NCBI GenBank assembly: GCA_036898135.1
Contig: CM072517.1
Span: 61,462,960-61,526,959, forward strand
From: Oncomelania hupensis
Lineage: Eukaryota; Mollusca; Gastropoda; Littorinimorpha; Pomatiopsidae
DNA: 64,000 nt
Direction of reading: 5' to 3'
How positions within the stretch are numbered: the stretch's first letter is position 1; every line of letters begins with the position of its first letter. The notes beneath the pieces are model-generated. The model saw nothing but the letters and a program-made list of their open reading frames with translations. It was not told where the DNA came from and did not search any database. Shown one piece after another: positions 1-9,857 of the stretch. The position numbers and the translations under genes were made by a program.

Positions 1-100
1 CTTGACGCACACCGATTGTTGTTCTGAACCAGTTCCCGATGGAGCTGTTGTGGAGGACTGCACTGGTAGCCTTGTCATGCAGGCTTTTGATGACTTCAAT
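1..100 (-). pseudogene. RTE-type LINE, RT fragment (copy a, downstream part)
   Basis: Minus-strand sequence matches the reverse-transcriptase region just before the FADD box of the full-length RTE element at 18232-21575 (compare 19158-19257). It continues the coding sequence found at 801-1623 and was separated from it by the 700-bp retroposon at 101-800. The window edge cuts it off. It is a dead fragment: no complete domain is present. Confidence 0.85.
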
Positions 101-800
101 GATTGATTGATTTATTGTTGCTTTAGGTCCAGCGGACTCTTCCGAGCCAAATCAGGACCGGACAACCCCCGATCCGCATAAAAGATCTGCTGAAACAACC
201 CCAGTGGGAAAATTGAATGCCCTCCACCGGCCAGTCACTTTACAATAAAGACATCCCACGCGGGGGACGGCTGAGGGTTGACCTCAACTACGCGAACACC
301 CCGGTTACAAAAACAAAATAGAATACAAACATCATTATAAATCATCAACCAAACACATACATATAAAATGCCTATAGTGCTAAATAGTACAATCATAGGA
401 AGCCCTAGTGACCACCCGGCAGAAAGCGTCCAACACTCCCAAGCTGATCCAACAGACCTCATACACAAACAAGGAGTCTTGTCCAGGAAGAGTTTTCAAG
501 AAAAAAGGTAGGTCATTGATCTAGCGAAGAAGAAGATAGTATAGCAGAGTGAAGGACAGAGCAGGAATAGGAAAGAGTAAATGAGGAAGACAGCGACAGT
601 GGGAATTTAAAGCACTAAATTTCCATAAAGTGGGGATACTATTTATATTGAAAAAACCCGGCACTCCAACGGGGGTACTGTTGCCGCAGTGAAGCGTCTT
701 GCCTATAAAGGAAAGACAGGTTTTCAACTGTGGCTTTCACTGTTCCCTTTATAGGTTTGAACAATCTACAGTGGCAAGATTGCTCATGACCCCAAGGGGT
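101..800 (-). mobile_element. R retroposon copy 1, full length with 12-bp target duplication
   Basis: A 700-bp insertion into the RTE LINE, flanked by the direct repeat gatgacttcaat at 89-100 and 801-812. Its 3' end lies at the left, with a short (AATC)n tail, so it behaves like a retroposon moved by LINE machinery. The 3' part (about 120-680 on the minus strand) recurs at 3895-4500, 15707-16305 and 31896-31970 plus 43041-43525. No polymerase is encoded. Open frames of 60-110 codons occur but are not convincingly conserved. It could be a SINE-like element or the 3' end of an unrecognised LINE. Confidence 0.8.
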
Positions 801-1623
801 GATGACTTCAATAATTTTAGGGCTGATGTTGTACACTTTCATTGTTGCCCATAGAGCTGCATGCCAGACTCGGTCAAACGCCTTCTTGAAGTCTATGAAC
901 ACATAATATAGATGTTGTTGGTGCTGTAGGTATTTCTCACAGATTATTCTGAGGTTGAAAATCTGTTTAGTGGTACTTCGCCCTGCCCTGAATCCTGCTT
1001 GTTCTTCAGCTATGATTTGTTCACCTTGGGGTTTCAACCTGTTGAGTATTATTTTCAGGAGGACCTTGCTGGGATGGCTGATGAGGCTGATGGTGCGGTA
1101 ATTTTCACACTCCTGAAGGTTACCTTTTTTGGGAAGAGTGATGACAAGCGACTGGGTCCATGGTATAGGCCACTCCCCACTCTGCCAGATCTTGTTACAG
1201 ATAATGGTGAGGGCATCAATCATCGCTTCTCCTCCTGCTTGTAGCAGTTCCGCGGGTATGTTGTCCACTCCCGCTGACTTTCCTTTCTTTAGCGATTGCA
1301 CTGCTGCCTCAACTTCTTCCCGGAGAATTGGGAGGATTTCTTCTTCTTCTCTGTTCTCGGGACATGCTAGAACTGATGGGTCTCCATTTGGTGAATAGTT
1401 GGAAAGGTCAGAGCAGTACTCTGTCCATCTGTCCAAGACTTCTTGTTCTTCTGTTAGGCATATGCCAGACTTGCTTTGGATCGTGGAGACTTTGGGCTTT
1501 TTGACACTTGTCAGCCGCTTTACAGACTGGTAGGCCTTCTTGCTGTTGTTCTCTATTTCCTGGCATTGATCTTCTATCCAGTTCTCCTTTGCTGTGCGCA
1601 TGCCTTTTCGGATTATCATTGTT
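801..1623 (-). pseudogene. RTE-type LINE, RT fragment (copy a, upstream part)
   Basis: An open minus-strand frame encodes the linker between endonuclease and RT and the first half of the RT (fingers and palm). Visible segments include KSAGVDNIPAELLQAGG, ENYRTISLISHP, and FIDFKKAFDRVWHA with the first catalytic aspartate. The catalytic FADD box and C-terminal part are missing from this piece; they would continue through 1-100 and beyond the window. The 5' side breaks off near 1623, inside the linker, so the copy is truncated. It is closely related to copy c at 18232-21575. Confidence 0.9.
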
Positions 1624-2939
1624 ACCATATATTATTAGTCTTGTTGCTGCTGCTGTTGTATTAGTTTAAGTAGTTGTATTGTTATTATTATTATTTTTAT
1701 AATTGCTCTTATGATTACAATTATTTTTTATTATGATGATTATTATTATTATTAAATCACCATCATCACCTTCATCAGGTTTTCACCAGTACTCAGTATT
1801 GTAATTTTAAAAAGATAGTTTTGCTGAAGTCATTAGTACTTTGTCGCACCTAGTTATTCCGGGAACCTAATATTGCTGTCGTTAGTGCAAGGTGTATGCA
1901 GACATGAATGGAGGGGTGGGTGCACGAGGAAGCATGTGTGTATGTGTGTGCATGGATGTATGTTTGAGTTAACGAGTTGAGTGGTAGAAAGGATGAAAAG
2001 TATTTAAGTGCGAGTATATAGATACAGGAGTGAGGTGTTATGGATGGCTAGGATGGGTCTAAGGCATAGAGGAATGGGTGGGTTTGAGTGGTTTTGTGTA
2101 TTGTGGAATAATTATCTGTGTGTCTAATGTGTACGCAGGGGTATGTGACTGGATATCTGTTTAGGCATGTGTGCTAGTGGTGATAGATTTGTATATCGGT
2201 ATGGAAGTTGTGTATGATAGTATATCAAATGTATTAATATTGTATGACTATGTTTTTGATGTTATCTCTTTTCTTGCATTGCAAAACAAATATCCATGCC
2301 ATGTGTTTGGACAATAAAGACTCTTGAAGTGATGTGAAGCTGTTTGAAAGTATTGTTTTATGTGGTATGTTCTCACATAAATGTCTGTTTATGCATTTCA
2401 GTATGCTATGGAATATCATGTAATAATGATGCTCTTGCTGTGAGAGTTTGTGTTTAGTAGTAGTATAGGCGATGACTGTGTGCGCGCCTTTGGGTATGTT
2501 TGTGCTAGTGCGTGTGGCTGTGCATGCATTTGTGTATGTAGGTATGCGTGTGTGCGTGCGTGTAAGAGAGAGAGAAAGACAGAGAGATGTTAAATATAAA
2601 ACATTCTGCCATTGTCCAACACCAAATAATATTCCGATTGTTGTATCTATTACATGTCAATTGGCGAAATAAAATAATTTCTGTTATCCTTGTGGTAGAG
2701 TGATCCTCATTGAGAATTAAATTGCAACGTTGCAACAATGAAAGTGTGGTTACAACATTATTGTGTATTCTGTCCATACAAATGTTTGTGTAGAACTTCC
2801 TTTATCCCCCTTTCTCCCTCTCTGTCTCTCTATCTCAAGCAAGAATGGTGTTAAAGTGAAGAATGGAAGTAGTTAAAAGTGGCTTTAAAATTTACGCTTC
2901 AACGTATCAATGGTCAATGTTTTTTAACAAATTGTTTCA
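1624..2939. other. Unassigned AT/GT-rich DNA
   Basis: No gene recognised. It holds TTA/TAT-rich microsatellite (about 1660-1760), a long GT-biased purine-pyrimidine stretch (about 1900-2230 and 2465-2570) and an AG-rich run at 2565-2590. The phrase caataaagactcttgaag near 2310 resembles a polyadenylation-type end of an old retroelement, but nothing upstream supports a family call. Short open frames here look like chance or simple-repeat translations. Confidence 0.5.
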
Positions 2940-3210
2940 TGTCAGTTTAACAACATAGCATATTAGGTAGCCATATCACCATCAAGTAACATTTCACGTA
3001 ATAGGTAGCCGTGGTGGTGAACTGCTTAAGTCGCCATTCACAGGCAGGTAACCATTCACATTTAGGTCGCCTGTCGTAAAAATGGGTTCAAAATTAAGTA
3101 GCAGTTCACAAATATGGTTAAGTAGACATTCACATTATAGGTAGCCGTTCAAAATAGTAGGTAGCCAGTTCACAGTGATCGGCTACCTAAATGGTATTTA
3201 GGTCGCCAAA
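2940..3210. repeat. Decayed minisatellite with aggtagcc(a/g)ttcaca motif
   Basis: About eight loosely spaced copies of a motif close to aggtagccgttcaca, with variants such as aggtcgccatt and aagtagcagttcaca, recur every 25-40 bases. Near 3180-3205 the motif also appears inverted (ggctacctaaatgg). This is a diverged tandem array. I see no coding potential. Confidence 0.6.
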
Positions 3211-3213
3211 CCT

Positions 3214-3441
3214 GTGGAAATAAAGGTTCACCACCACCTCCACCACCACCACCACTACCATCATCATCATCATCGTCGTCGTCATCGTCATCATCATCGT
3301 CGTCGTCACGGTCGTCGTCATCATCATCATCTTCTCACCAATAACATCATGGTTCTACTCCTCATCATCATGACAATCATCGCCACTACCACCAATTACA
3401 ACCTCCTCTTCCTTATTACCATCCTCCTCCTTCTCATCACC

Positions 3442-3473
<32 letters not shown>

Positions 3474-3480
3474 CAGTAAC
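3214..3480. repeat. CAT/CAC/CGT trinucleotide-rich microsatellite
   Basis: An imperfect trinucleotide array dominated by cat, cac and cgt, switching to ctt/cct-rich between 3380 and 3440 and back to catcat. The plus frame reads as a poly-histidine/arginine peptide, which is a repeat translation and not a gene. Confidence 0.8.
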
Positions 3481-3894
3481 AGCCACAGCAACACTCACTG
3501 GAATAAATGTTTCCTACAGCAGTGGCGATGTCGCTGATGGCGGGGGTGGCAGTGTCGTCTGGTTTTATGCTGCTGCAGTTGCTCACCGCTCCTCCGGAAC
3601 ACGTCACGAAGTTCTTCCACCGACTGTACACATACGAAACTATTCCAATAAATACTTGTTGATCACTTTTGTGAAAGTCGTTATTAAGGTTTAGAGCAAG
3701 CTGCCAAAAGGGCAACCACAGTTTAGTATTACTGTTGTCTATGAATTATCTTTTACAAATGTAGGTGCCTTCCCATTGTGGTTGTTAGCCAGGCTATTCC
3801 TGGATACTTTTTTCCGCATACAGATGTTTTTTCCTGAGAACCTTGTCCAGGCGTCTCCTTATACTATTGAAAATCAGTCACTTGGAGGTTAGCC
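3481..3894. other. Unassigned unique-looking DNA
   Basis: No gene, repeat or splice-flanked exon recognised. Base composition is unremarkable and open frames are short. Confidence 0.4.
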
Positions 3895-4500
3895 CCCGTG
3901 GGGGTGCCGGGGGTTTTAAAATAAATAGTATCCCCACTTTCTGGAAAGTTAGTGCTTTAAATTCCCACTGTTGCTGTCTTTCTACTTTGTTCTTTCTCAT
4001 TCCTACTCTGTTCTATCAATCTACTATACTATCTTCTTCTTCGCTAGACCAGTCACCTACATTTTAGTTTTGAAAACTCTTCCGGGATAAAACTCCTCAT
4101 TTGTGTGTGAGGTCTGTTGAATCAACTTGGGAATATTGGACGCTTTCTGCCAGGTGGTCACTGGGGCTTCCTATGATGTTATTATTTGGCAATGTAGGCA
4201 TTTTATATGTATGTATTTTGTTGATATTTTATAATGATGTTTGTATTCTATTTTGTTTTTGTAAACGGGGGTTCGATAAATTAGAGTATAGCCTCAGCGT
4301 CCCCTGCGTGGGATATCTTTATTGTAAAGTGACCGGCTGGTGGAGTGCCTTCTGTGTTACCATTAGGGTTATTTCGGCAGATCCTTTATGCGGATCTGGG
4401 GTGAGTCCTCTTTCAGCGAAGTTGTGGTCCTGATTTTGTGGTCCTGATTCGGCTCTTTGGAGTCCGCTGGACCCTGTAAGCAATGAATAACTAACTAACT
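3895..4500 (+). mobile_element. R retroposon copy 2
   Basis: Plus-oriented copy of the R family. It starts at the G/C-rich phrase cccccgtgggggtgccgggg and ends in gtccgctggacc followed by an (AACT)n tail at about 4482-4500. It lacks the 5' extension seen in copy 1. It is colinear over its whole length with copies 1, 3 and 4. No target duplication could be identified with confidence. Confidence 0.8.
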
Positions 4501-4725
4501 TGGAGATAGGACCTTGAATTAAAAGCAGGCTATTAAGAAGGACGCCCTACGTACAGAGGAAGCTGTCGTATCCTGATAAGAGCGTTTGTGGTTTAAAGTC
4601 ACTAACTGTATTGTATTCAGGGCTAGGGTAATCATACCTATATTCGCTCTAGTTTGTATTTAAACGTAACATCCAACATGACTTTTCAATACATCTACGT
4701 CATTTCAGGTCACAAGAAGTTGTTG

Positions 4726-5369
4726 TGTTACGTTGAAACGCGAAGGATAGTATGTCTGAAGCGTGCACGATAGATCTAATCGTTTCGTTTTGCAAAGTAT
4801 TCAATAATAGAGTGTATTTACCTTTGATTTGAGTTTGCATTGTTGTTAGAAGAAGCTTTGTATATTACTATAACGTTGATAATTAATTTTCGTTAGTCGA
4901 TATTATTGGAGAATTCTCTAAATCTGCGTGTTTACTGTCGATAGAAATTTCCCGGTAGTTGTGGAAGTTTGAGAACGTTCCGGGAATGTGTATAGAGATG
5001 TATGACGTAAGTCAGTGATGACGATCTTTAGTTTTATTGGTGGTAGTGCGTCATTTCTACCGTGTTCTAAATTGTTCGGGAAAAGAGAGAGACTATATAA
5101 TTATGTGCCGGACTGTTTTGTTTGTGTTGTTGTTGATAGTGAGTTGGAAAGTAAAAAGTCGAGAGTGGAAAGGCGATTGAGCGATTGTATGCAGTTGTTG
5201 ATGTGTGCTGAATAAAAGTGGAAAACTTCATACGAAGACTTTGCCTTGTTGCTGCTGAGTGAGCAGGCTGCGTGGATAAACGAATCAGTTACACCTATCA
5301 GGATTTCAAGCATCGGGGCTGAATCAGATACTGATAGAATAAAACACCAACATCAAACAGAGTGTAACA
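4726..5369 (+). mobile_element. Solo LTR, family A (copy 1)
   Basis: The 644-bp element begins tgttacg and ends gtaaca, giving the TG...CA inverted ends of an LTR. It is flanked by an exact 5-bp duplication TGTTG (4721-4725 and 5370-5374). Inside are a TATA-like actatataa (near 5091) and a polyadenylation signal gaataaaa (near 5210). No internal domain follows, so it is a solo LTR left by recombination. Other copies: 22252-22936, 27385-27633, and 57031-57743 (reverse). The coding part of family A is not in the window. Confidence 0.88.
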
Positions 5370-5407
5370 TGTTGAAGCACTTAGTTTAAAGCCTGTCTAT
5401 ATTACAA

Positions 5408-5482
5408 GGCTCGTGGAGGTTCACCAACCTTTTTTTTTCGAGGTTCTCAGATCTCGAAGCCTATATATCGGAACCTTTTTAA
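5408..5482 (+). repeat. 75-bp dispersed repeat, inverted partner at 9782-9857
   Basis: The sequence with ggttcaccaacctt, tcgaggttct and ggaaccttttt recurs in opposite orientation at the left edge of the satellite array. The two copies face each other across about 4.3 kb. The family is unrecognised. Confidence 0.65.
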
Positions 5483-5514
5483 CAAAAACAAATAATTGAA
5501 AACTAATAAATAAT

Positions 5515-5971
5515 TGCTGGATCGTAACGGGTGCAGGGTTCCCTTGCGTGCTCTCTCTCTCTCTCTTGATGGAATTAAATTAAAAGTAGTCAACGATTAT
5601 TGTTACCTCGGTTTTGTATTTATTACTATGTTAAGGTATAAAGCTGGCACTAACCACTTAGTTAACAAAGGAAAAAAAGCTGTATTTGGTTTATGCCGCT
5701 TATTTCAAAAGATGAAAGAAATGACCAAAGACACATTCTTTAAAATATTTGATGCTAAAGTTCAATCGATATTAATATATTCATCAGAGATTTGGGGTAC
5801 TCATAGATTAGATACGTTAGAGAAAGTCCATCTTATGGCTTGTAAACATTATCTAGGAATTCCATCTCGCACTCTAAACAAAATGGTTTACAGCAAACTT
5901 GGTCGATTCCCATTATACATTAACTCCTGTGTCCGCAGCCTTAGATATTGGCTTAGACTTTTAGAAATGGG
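5515..5971 (+). pseudogene. LINE ORF2-like C-terminal region, part 1 (5' truncated)
   Basis: An open frame encodes the thumb and post-RT region of a LINE polymerase. Recognisable is VVNDYCYLGFVF, the conserved stretch after the RT catalytic core, then the segment around SILIYSSEIWG. The endonuclease and the RT catalytic box are absent, so the copy is 5' truncated. The frame is broken at 5971 by solo LTR B and resumes in register at 7455. It belongs with 7455-8577. Confidence 0.82.
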
Positions 5972-7454
5972 TGTCGCGAGAGGACTAGTTTTACTCTGCT
6001 TATTTTAATATTTAGCTTGGTTAGTCTATGTAATCTTAGAATTTCAATGTTAGGCAGCAGCAGACGATGGAAGTAATCAAGCGTAGCAACAGCATACTGC
6101 CGCTTACACAGAGTGGCCGTGACTCTAGCTCAGGCAATGACATCATCGTAATTACGTTAGGCGAGTCAATTATCCGCCAATGGGAACACAGCTAGAATAG
6201 ACTCAACCAGGTCTGACTAATTCGAATAGAGAGCTAGACCGGCAGCCGTGTTTAAACCGAGGAACAGTTAACAGCTACACCGCTACTCAGTTAGCAGTAG
6301 ATCTCTCCAGAAAAGACTAGGACGCAGTACTTGTGAAAATCCGAATTCACTCAAGTAGCCACTGCCTGATATTGTCACGAAGGTAAATGAACATACTTCT
6401 GTTTCATCGTGATGTATTATATTATTGTTGAATTATGTTTGTGGAATTTGCTATGCATAGAATTGAATTGTTAGGCCGACTTTGCCTGAACACTTGGCGA
6501 AGCTGACCACGAGGCAAAAAGACGACCGGCTGACGCCATCTTGAATTATGTACGGAACCACTGTTGTTTAACTTATATGTGTGCTTACAGACCAGTGGCT
6601 GTACAAATGAATGTGTATAATATTATTAATTCTTGATGTGTATAAGTAGCCATGTTTTATATTTATGGATGTATAGAAAATTAGAGTGGAGATTCCAGTG
6701 GACCACGGACTTAGCAGAATGTTCGTCGCTTATATATGTAGATGTGGAGCTAATCACTGAGGGCTATTACGACCTTCAGTGAGACGCTCTGCACACACCT
6801 ATCATTCAAGGTTGTGCAGAATTTCGTCTCATATGTTACAGACGATCAGGCGTTCTGTAGTGCGCCTAACACAGCATCAGACAAAACCACGTCGACACAT
6901 CAGTTGGCTGCAGAGGTATCCCCAGCATTGCGCGAGGAAAACCCACCAGTCTTACCACAGGGAAGAACCCAGAAGAAGACAACACAGTTGTCAGGAAACC
7001 GACCACAGCACAGCACGCCAGACTCACAGTTAAGTCACTAGCCGTGTGTGCACAAAAACTGAGAGCTACAGGACCACAGTAGTCCACTTCTCATGAACAT
7101 TAACCTCCAGTGCCCGAGGATGAACAATTATTCACCGTGACTATTTAACTGATAAGGTAGATTAGTACATCGACGATCTTGTATAGAGTAGAAGAAATAA
7201 ATGTGTGATGTTTAACTGTTATCAAGTGGCAGGACTACATATGATTCATAGCCGTGTGAAAGCTAGTGTGACAGTAATCTTTTACCATTTTTCTATCTAT
7301 CTCTGTACCCCAGCCTTAACACAGACCGAGCTAAACAAATAAATTTATTAAAGTAATCCACAGGGTGACTCACTAGTGGTCCCCATAGGATAAAGCGTGA
7401 GGGTTACATCATCCCATTGTGCAGAGCCCAGCAACCCATAAAACCCCCGTGACA
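5972..7454 (+). mobile_element. Solo LTR, family B (copy 1), inside a LINE ORF
   Basis: The 1483-bp LTR starts tgtcgcg and ends cgtgaca, flanked by the exact 5-bp duplication ATGGG (5967-5971 and 7455-7459). It is colinear with the intact family B LTRs at 27648-29150 and 59582-61089. Family B is the LTR of the Gmr1-like gypsy element here: one copy precedes gag (22951-23726) and one follows pol (59582-61089). It contains several short upstream frames and no functional gene. This copy is a recombination product without internal domain. Confidence 0.92.
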
Positions 7455-8066
7455 ATGGGTCAAGACAGTTTACCAAAGCAAGCTTATGAAATGTTAGTTA
7501 ATTTGGACACAAATGGTAAACAGACATGGGCTTCGGATATTCGTAACAGTTTGTCAACTTGTGGGTTTTATTTCGTATGGTTGCAACAGGGGGTTGGTAA
7601 CGTAAATGCCTTTCTCAGAATGTTTAAGGAAAGATTACAAGATATGTTTAGACAAGAATGGGAAGCAGTAATCAATGAGAAAGACAGATATGCGTTGTTT
7701 CGTTCATTTAAAACAGAATGTAACCAACAGTCGTACATTATATATATTGATATTTATTGTTTTCGCGTAGCCTTGACACAGTTTAGATTTGGAGTTCTAC
7801 CGATTAACAACAATATGCACAGGTATAGTGAAAATGTATTAAATAAAATGTGTGATTACTGTAAGAGTCAACTGGAAGATGAACATCATTTTGTTTTTGT
7901 TTGTTCATTGTACAAGGATCTGCGCAGCAGATTCATAAATAACCTCATGTCTGTTACACATTTGCTTGTAAATTATGACTCTGACAGATATCGTTCTCTT
8001 AGCAAATACATCCATTATGCTGTAGGAAGAAGGAAGAAACTTGTCGACCCAACATTGATTTCATGA
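7455..8066 (+). pseudogene. LINE ORF2-like C-terminal region, part 2
   Basis: This continues the LINE reading frame after the LTR B insertion in the same phase and runs to a stop at 8064-8066. Near the end is a C-x2-C-x7-H-x4-C zinc motif (MCDYCKSQLEDEHHFVFVC), typical of the C-terminus of many LINE polymerases, followed by a basic tail. Without the LTR this 3' part would be an uninterrupted open frame. The copy cannot be autonomous because its 5' half is missing. The exact clade is uncertain. Confidence 0.85.
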
Positions 8067-8577
8067 ACCTCTATTATGTAACGAATGCTGATTAACTATC
8101 AATAATTTGCCTTCTTCTATATAATACTTTCATATATTCTACAGACGTCAATCCCTAAATAATATATGGCAAATAAAGACTGAAACATGTAACAAATCAT
8201 GTTCATACAGTTATTAATAACATCACTTGTTTGTGGTTTTTTCCCTATTGTATCATACAGTAGTTATCGTTATCAATCCTTTTATGGGATCATGTAATAA
8301 TTATTGTCATTTATATATGTATTATTTACGTGTTTTTGTGGGTTTTTTTTAAATTATTATAGCTTAATCTATTTGTATCCTACACTATATTATGTTTACA
8401 CGAATTTTTTTCCAGTTTGGTGTTGACAAAGCTTGAATTTCTATTTGGAATTTGTTGTATTGAGAAAATACCATTGCTCGAGAGTTGATGAAGGAATGAC
8501 CTCCCTTTCCCTCTGTTCCTTGGTATGCATATGGGCCCAAGGCCGTGAAATGCATTAAAATCTGAAATCTGAAATCT
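8067..8577 (+). mobile_element. LINE 3' UTR and tail
   Basis: Non-coding DNA continues from the LINE stop codon to aaatctgaaatctgaaatct at about 8555-8575, a short tandem tail like those ending many LINEs. The CT microsatellite begins directly after it and may have grown from the tail. Confidence 0.65.
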
Positions 8578-8603
8578 CTCTCTCTCTCTCTCTCTCTCGC
8601 AGA

Positions 8604-8686
<83 letters not shown>
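8576..8686. repeat. (CT)n/(AG)n microsatellite
   Basis: About 24 bases of pure CT, a short spacer, then roughly 80 bases of pure AG on the plus strand. The two runs are complementary and could fold back as a hairpin. Confidence 0.95.
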
Positions 8687-8688
<2 letters not shown>

Positions 8689-8689
8689 T

Positions 8690-9064
8690 GTGTAACTAAA
8701 CACCAGGTTTCAAAGAAATCCGTCCATTAGTTTCAGAGAAAGGTGCGCGAAATAACTAAAAACTAAATAACTGAAAAGTGAAATATTACGTCACCACAAT
8801 GACCATCATTCTATGTAAATAAGTTTTGACATTGTACACTTTCATTACAAAGTTTTAAAGAAAATGTTTTTAAAAAAATAAAGGTGACGTCATCATGATT
8901 ATACCAAACGTTAACCAAATCCCTCCAGTAGTTTGGTAGTAAATAGGATTAGAAGAAGAAAAAAAAAACTTATAACGTCAACATGATGTTACAAGATTTT
9001 TTTGACAATTTATTGCCACTTTTTATCAGGAGATTATGGAGAAGACGTAGTCACAGCCAATGGC
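8690..9064. other. Unassigned AT-rich repeat-like DNA
   Basis: No gene. The phrase around tttcaaagaaatccgtccatta (8708-8730) recurs in modified form at 9676-9710, and accaaatcc...agtttgg occurs at 8917-8938 and again at 9509-9532. This suggests the region 8690-9725 is an old repeat or a pair of repeats bracketing the SINE. Confidence 0.45.
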
Positions 9065-9306
9065 GCGCCAAAATACAAACTATCTAATATTAGTTTGTGT
9101 TTTGAAATTTTGCCGAAGGAGCAAACAGGAGTACTCGGAGAAAGCCCTCGACACTTTGCCCGAGTCGAAAGTAAATAATATTCGGAGAAACACCACCGCC
9201 CAGAGGGGTGATCGATCCCATACCTGGCAGGCGTTATTGGGTTCTAGACTGTGGGCAAGGTACGTTAGTCCCTACTTAGACCACACGGCCACAACGCTCG
9301 CTTATG
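9065..9306 (-). mobile_element. tRNA-derived SINE (copy 1)
   Basis: On the minus strand it begins gcgagcgttgtggccgtgtgg, a tRNA-like head with an A-box-like stretch, followed about 80 bases later by a degenerate B box (gggatcgatcacc). It then shares a body with the SINE at 22216-29470 (gaatattatttactttcgac, cgggcaa, tactcc, tttgctcc). It is non-coding and would be transcribed by RNA polymerase III if active. Confidence 0.78.
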
Positions 9307-9781
9307 ATGACGTCACAATAAACCATAGTTTCGTTTAACTTAGGTTCAAGGCATCTGTACACTCTAATTATATACAAAGTTAAGAAATTAAAAAATTAAA
9401 ATGTATTCTTTAAAAAAAAAAACTACGTCAAGTTGATTATATCACTCGATTTGCATAAGTTTGGTTTTACCTTGGAGGCACAGGTAAATTTTAAGTGCAT
9501 ACCAACCTTGAACCAAATCCTTTCAGAAGTTTGGAAGGAAATATAAGTAGAAAAAAAAACACGTAAAAAATAAAAAAGAAAGCACAACAAATTATGACAT
9601 TACCATGATGGCGTCACACAACATGCATAATTTTTGTGTCATCTGATATGGTAAACCATTTCCTAACTAAATACCAAGTTTCAGAGAAATCCGTTAATTA
9701 ATGTCAGAGAAAAGTGCGCCAATCTCACCTCCGTAGGGATGGAAGCCCAAAACAGTAGTTTCCGAACTTTACAGCTAGGGA
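9307..9781. other. Unassigned AT-rich DNA
   Basis: No gene recognised. It contains the second copies of the short phrases described at 8690-9064. Confidence 0.4.
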
Positions 9782-9857
9782 ACTAAAAAGGTTCAGGAAC
9801 CTAGGTCGCGGATCTAAGAACCTCGAAAACAAGGTTGGTGAACCTCCACGAACCTCC
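9782..9857 (-). repeat. 75-bp dispersed repeat, partner of 5408-5482
   Basis: The reverse complement matches 5408-5482. Its inner edge merges directly into the first unit of the 48-bp satellite, so it marks the array boundary. Confidence 0.65.

Noticed and set aside
3214..3537. Histidine/arginine-rich plus frame
   Set aside because: Translation of CAT/CGT trinucleotide repeats.
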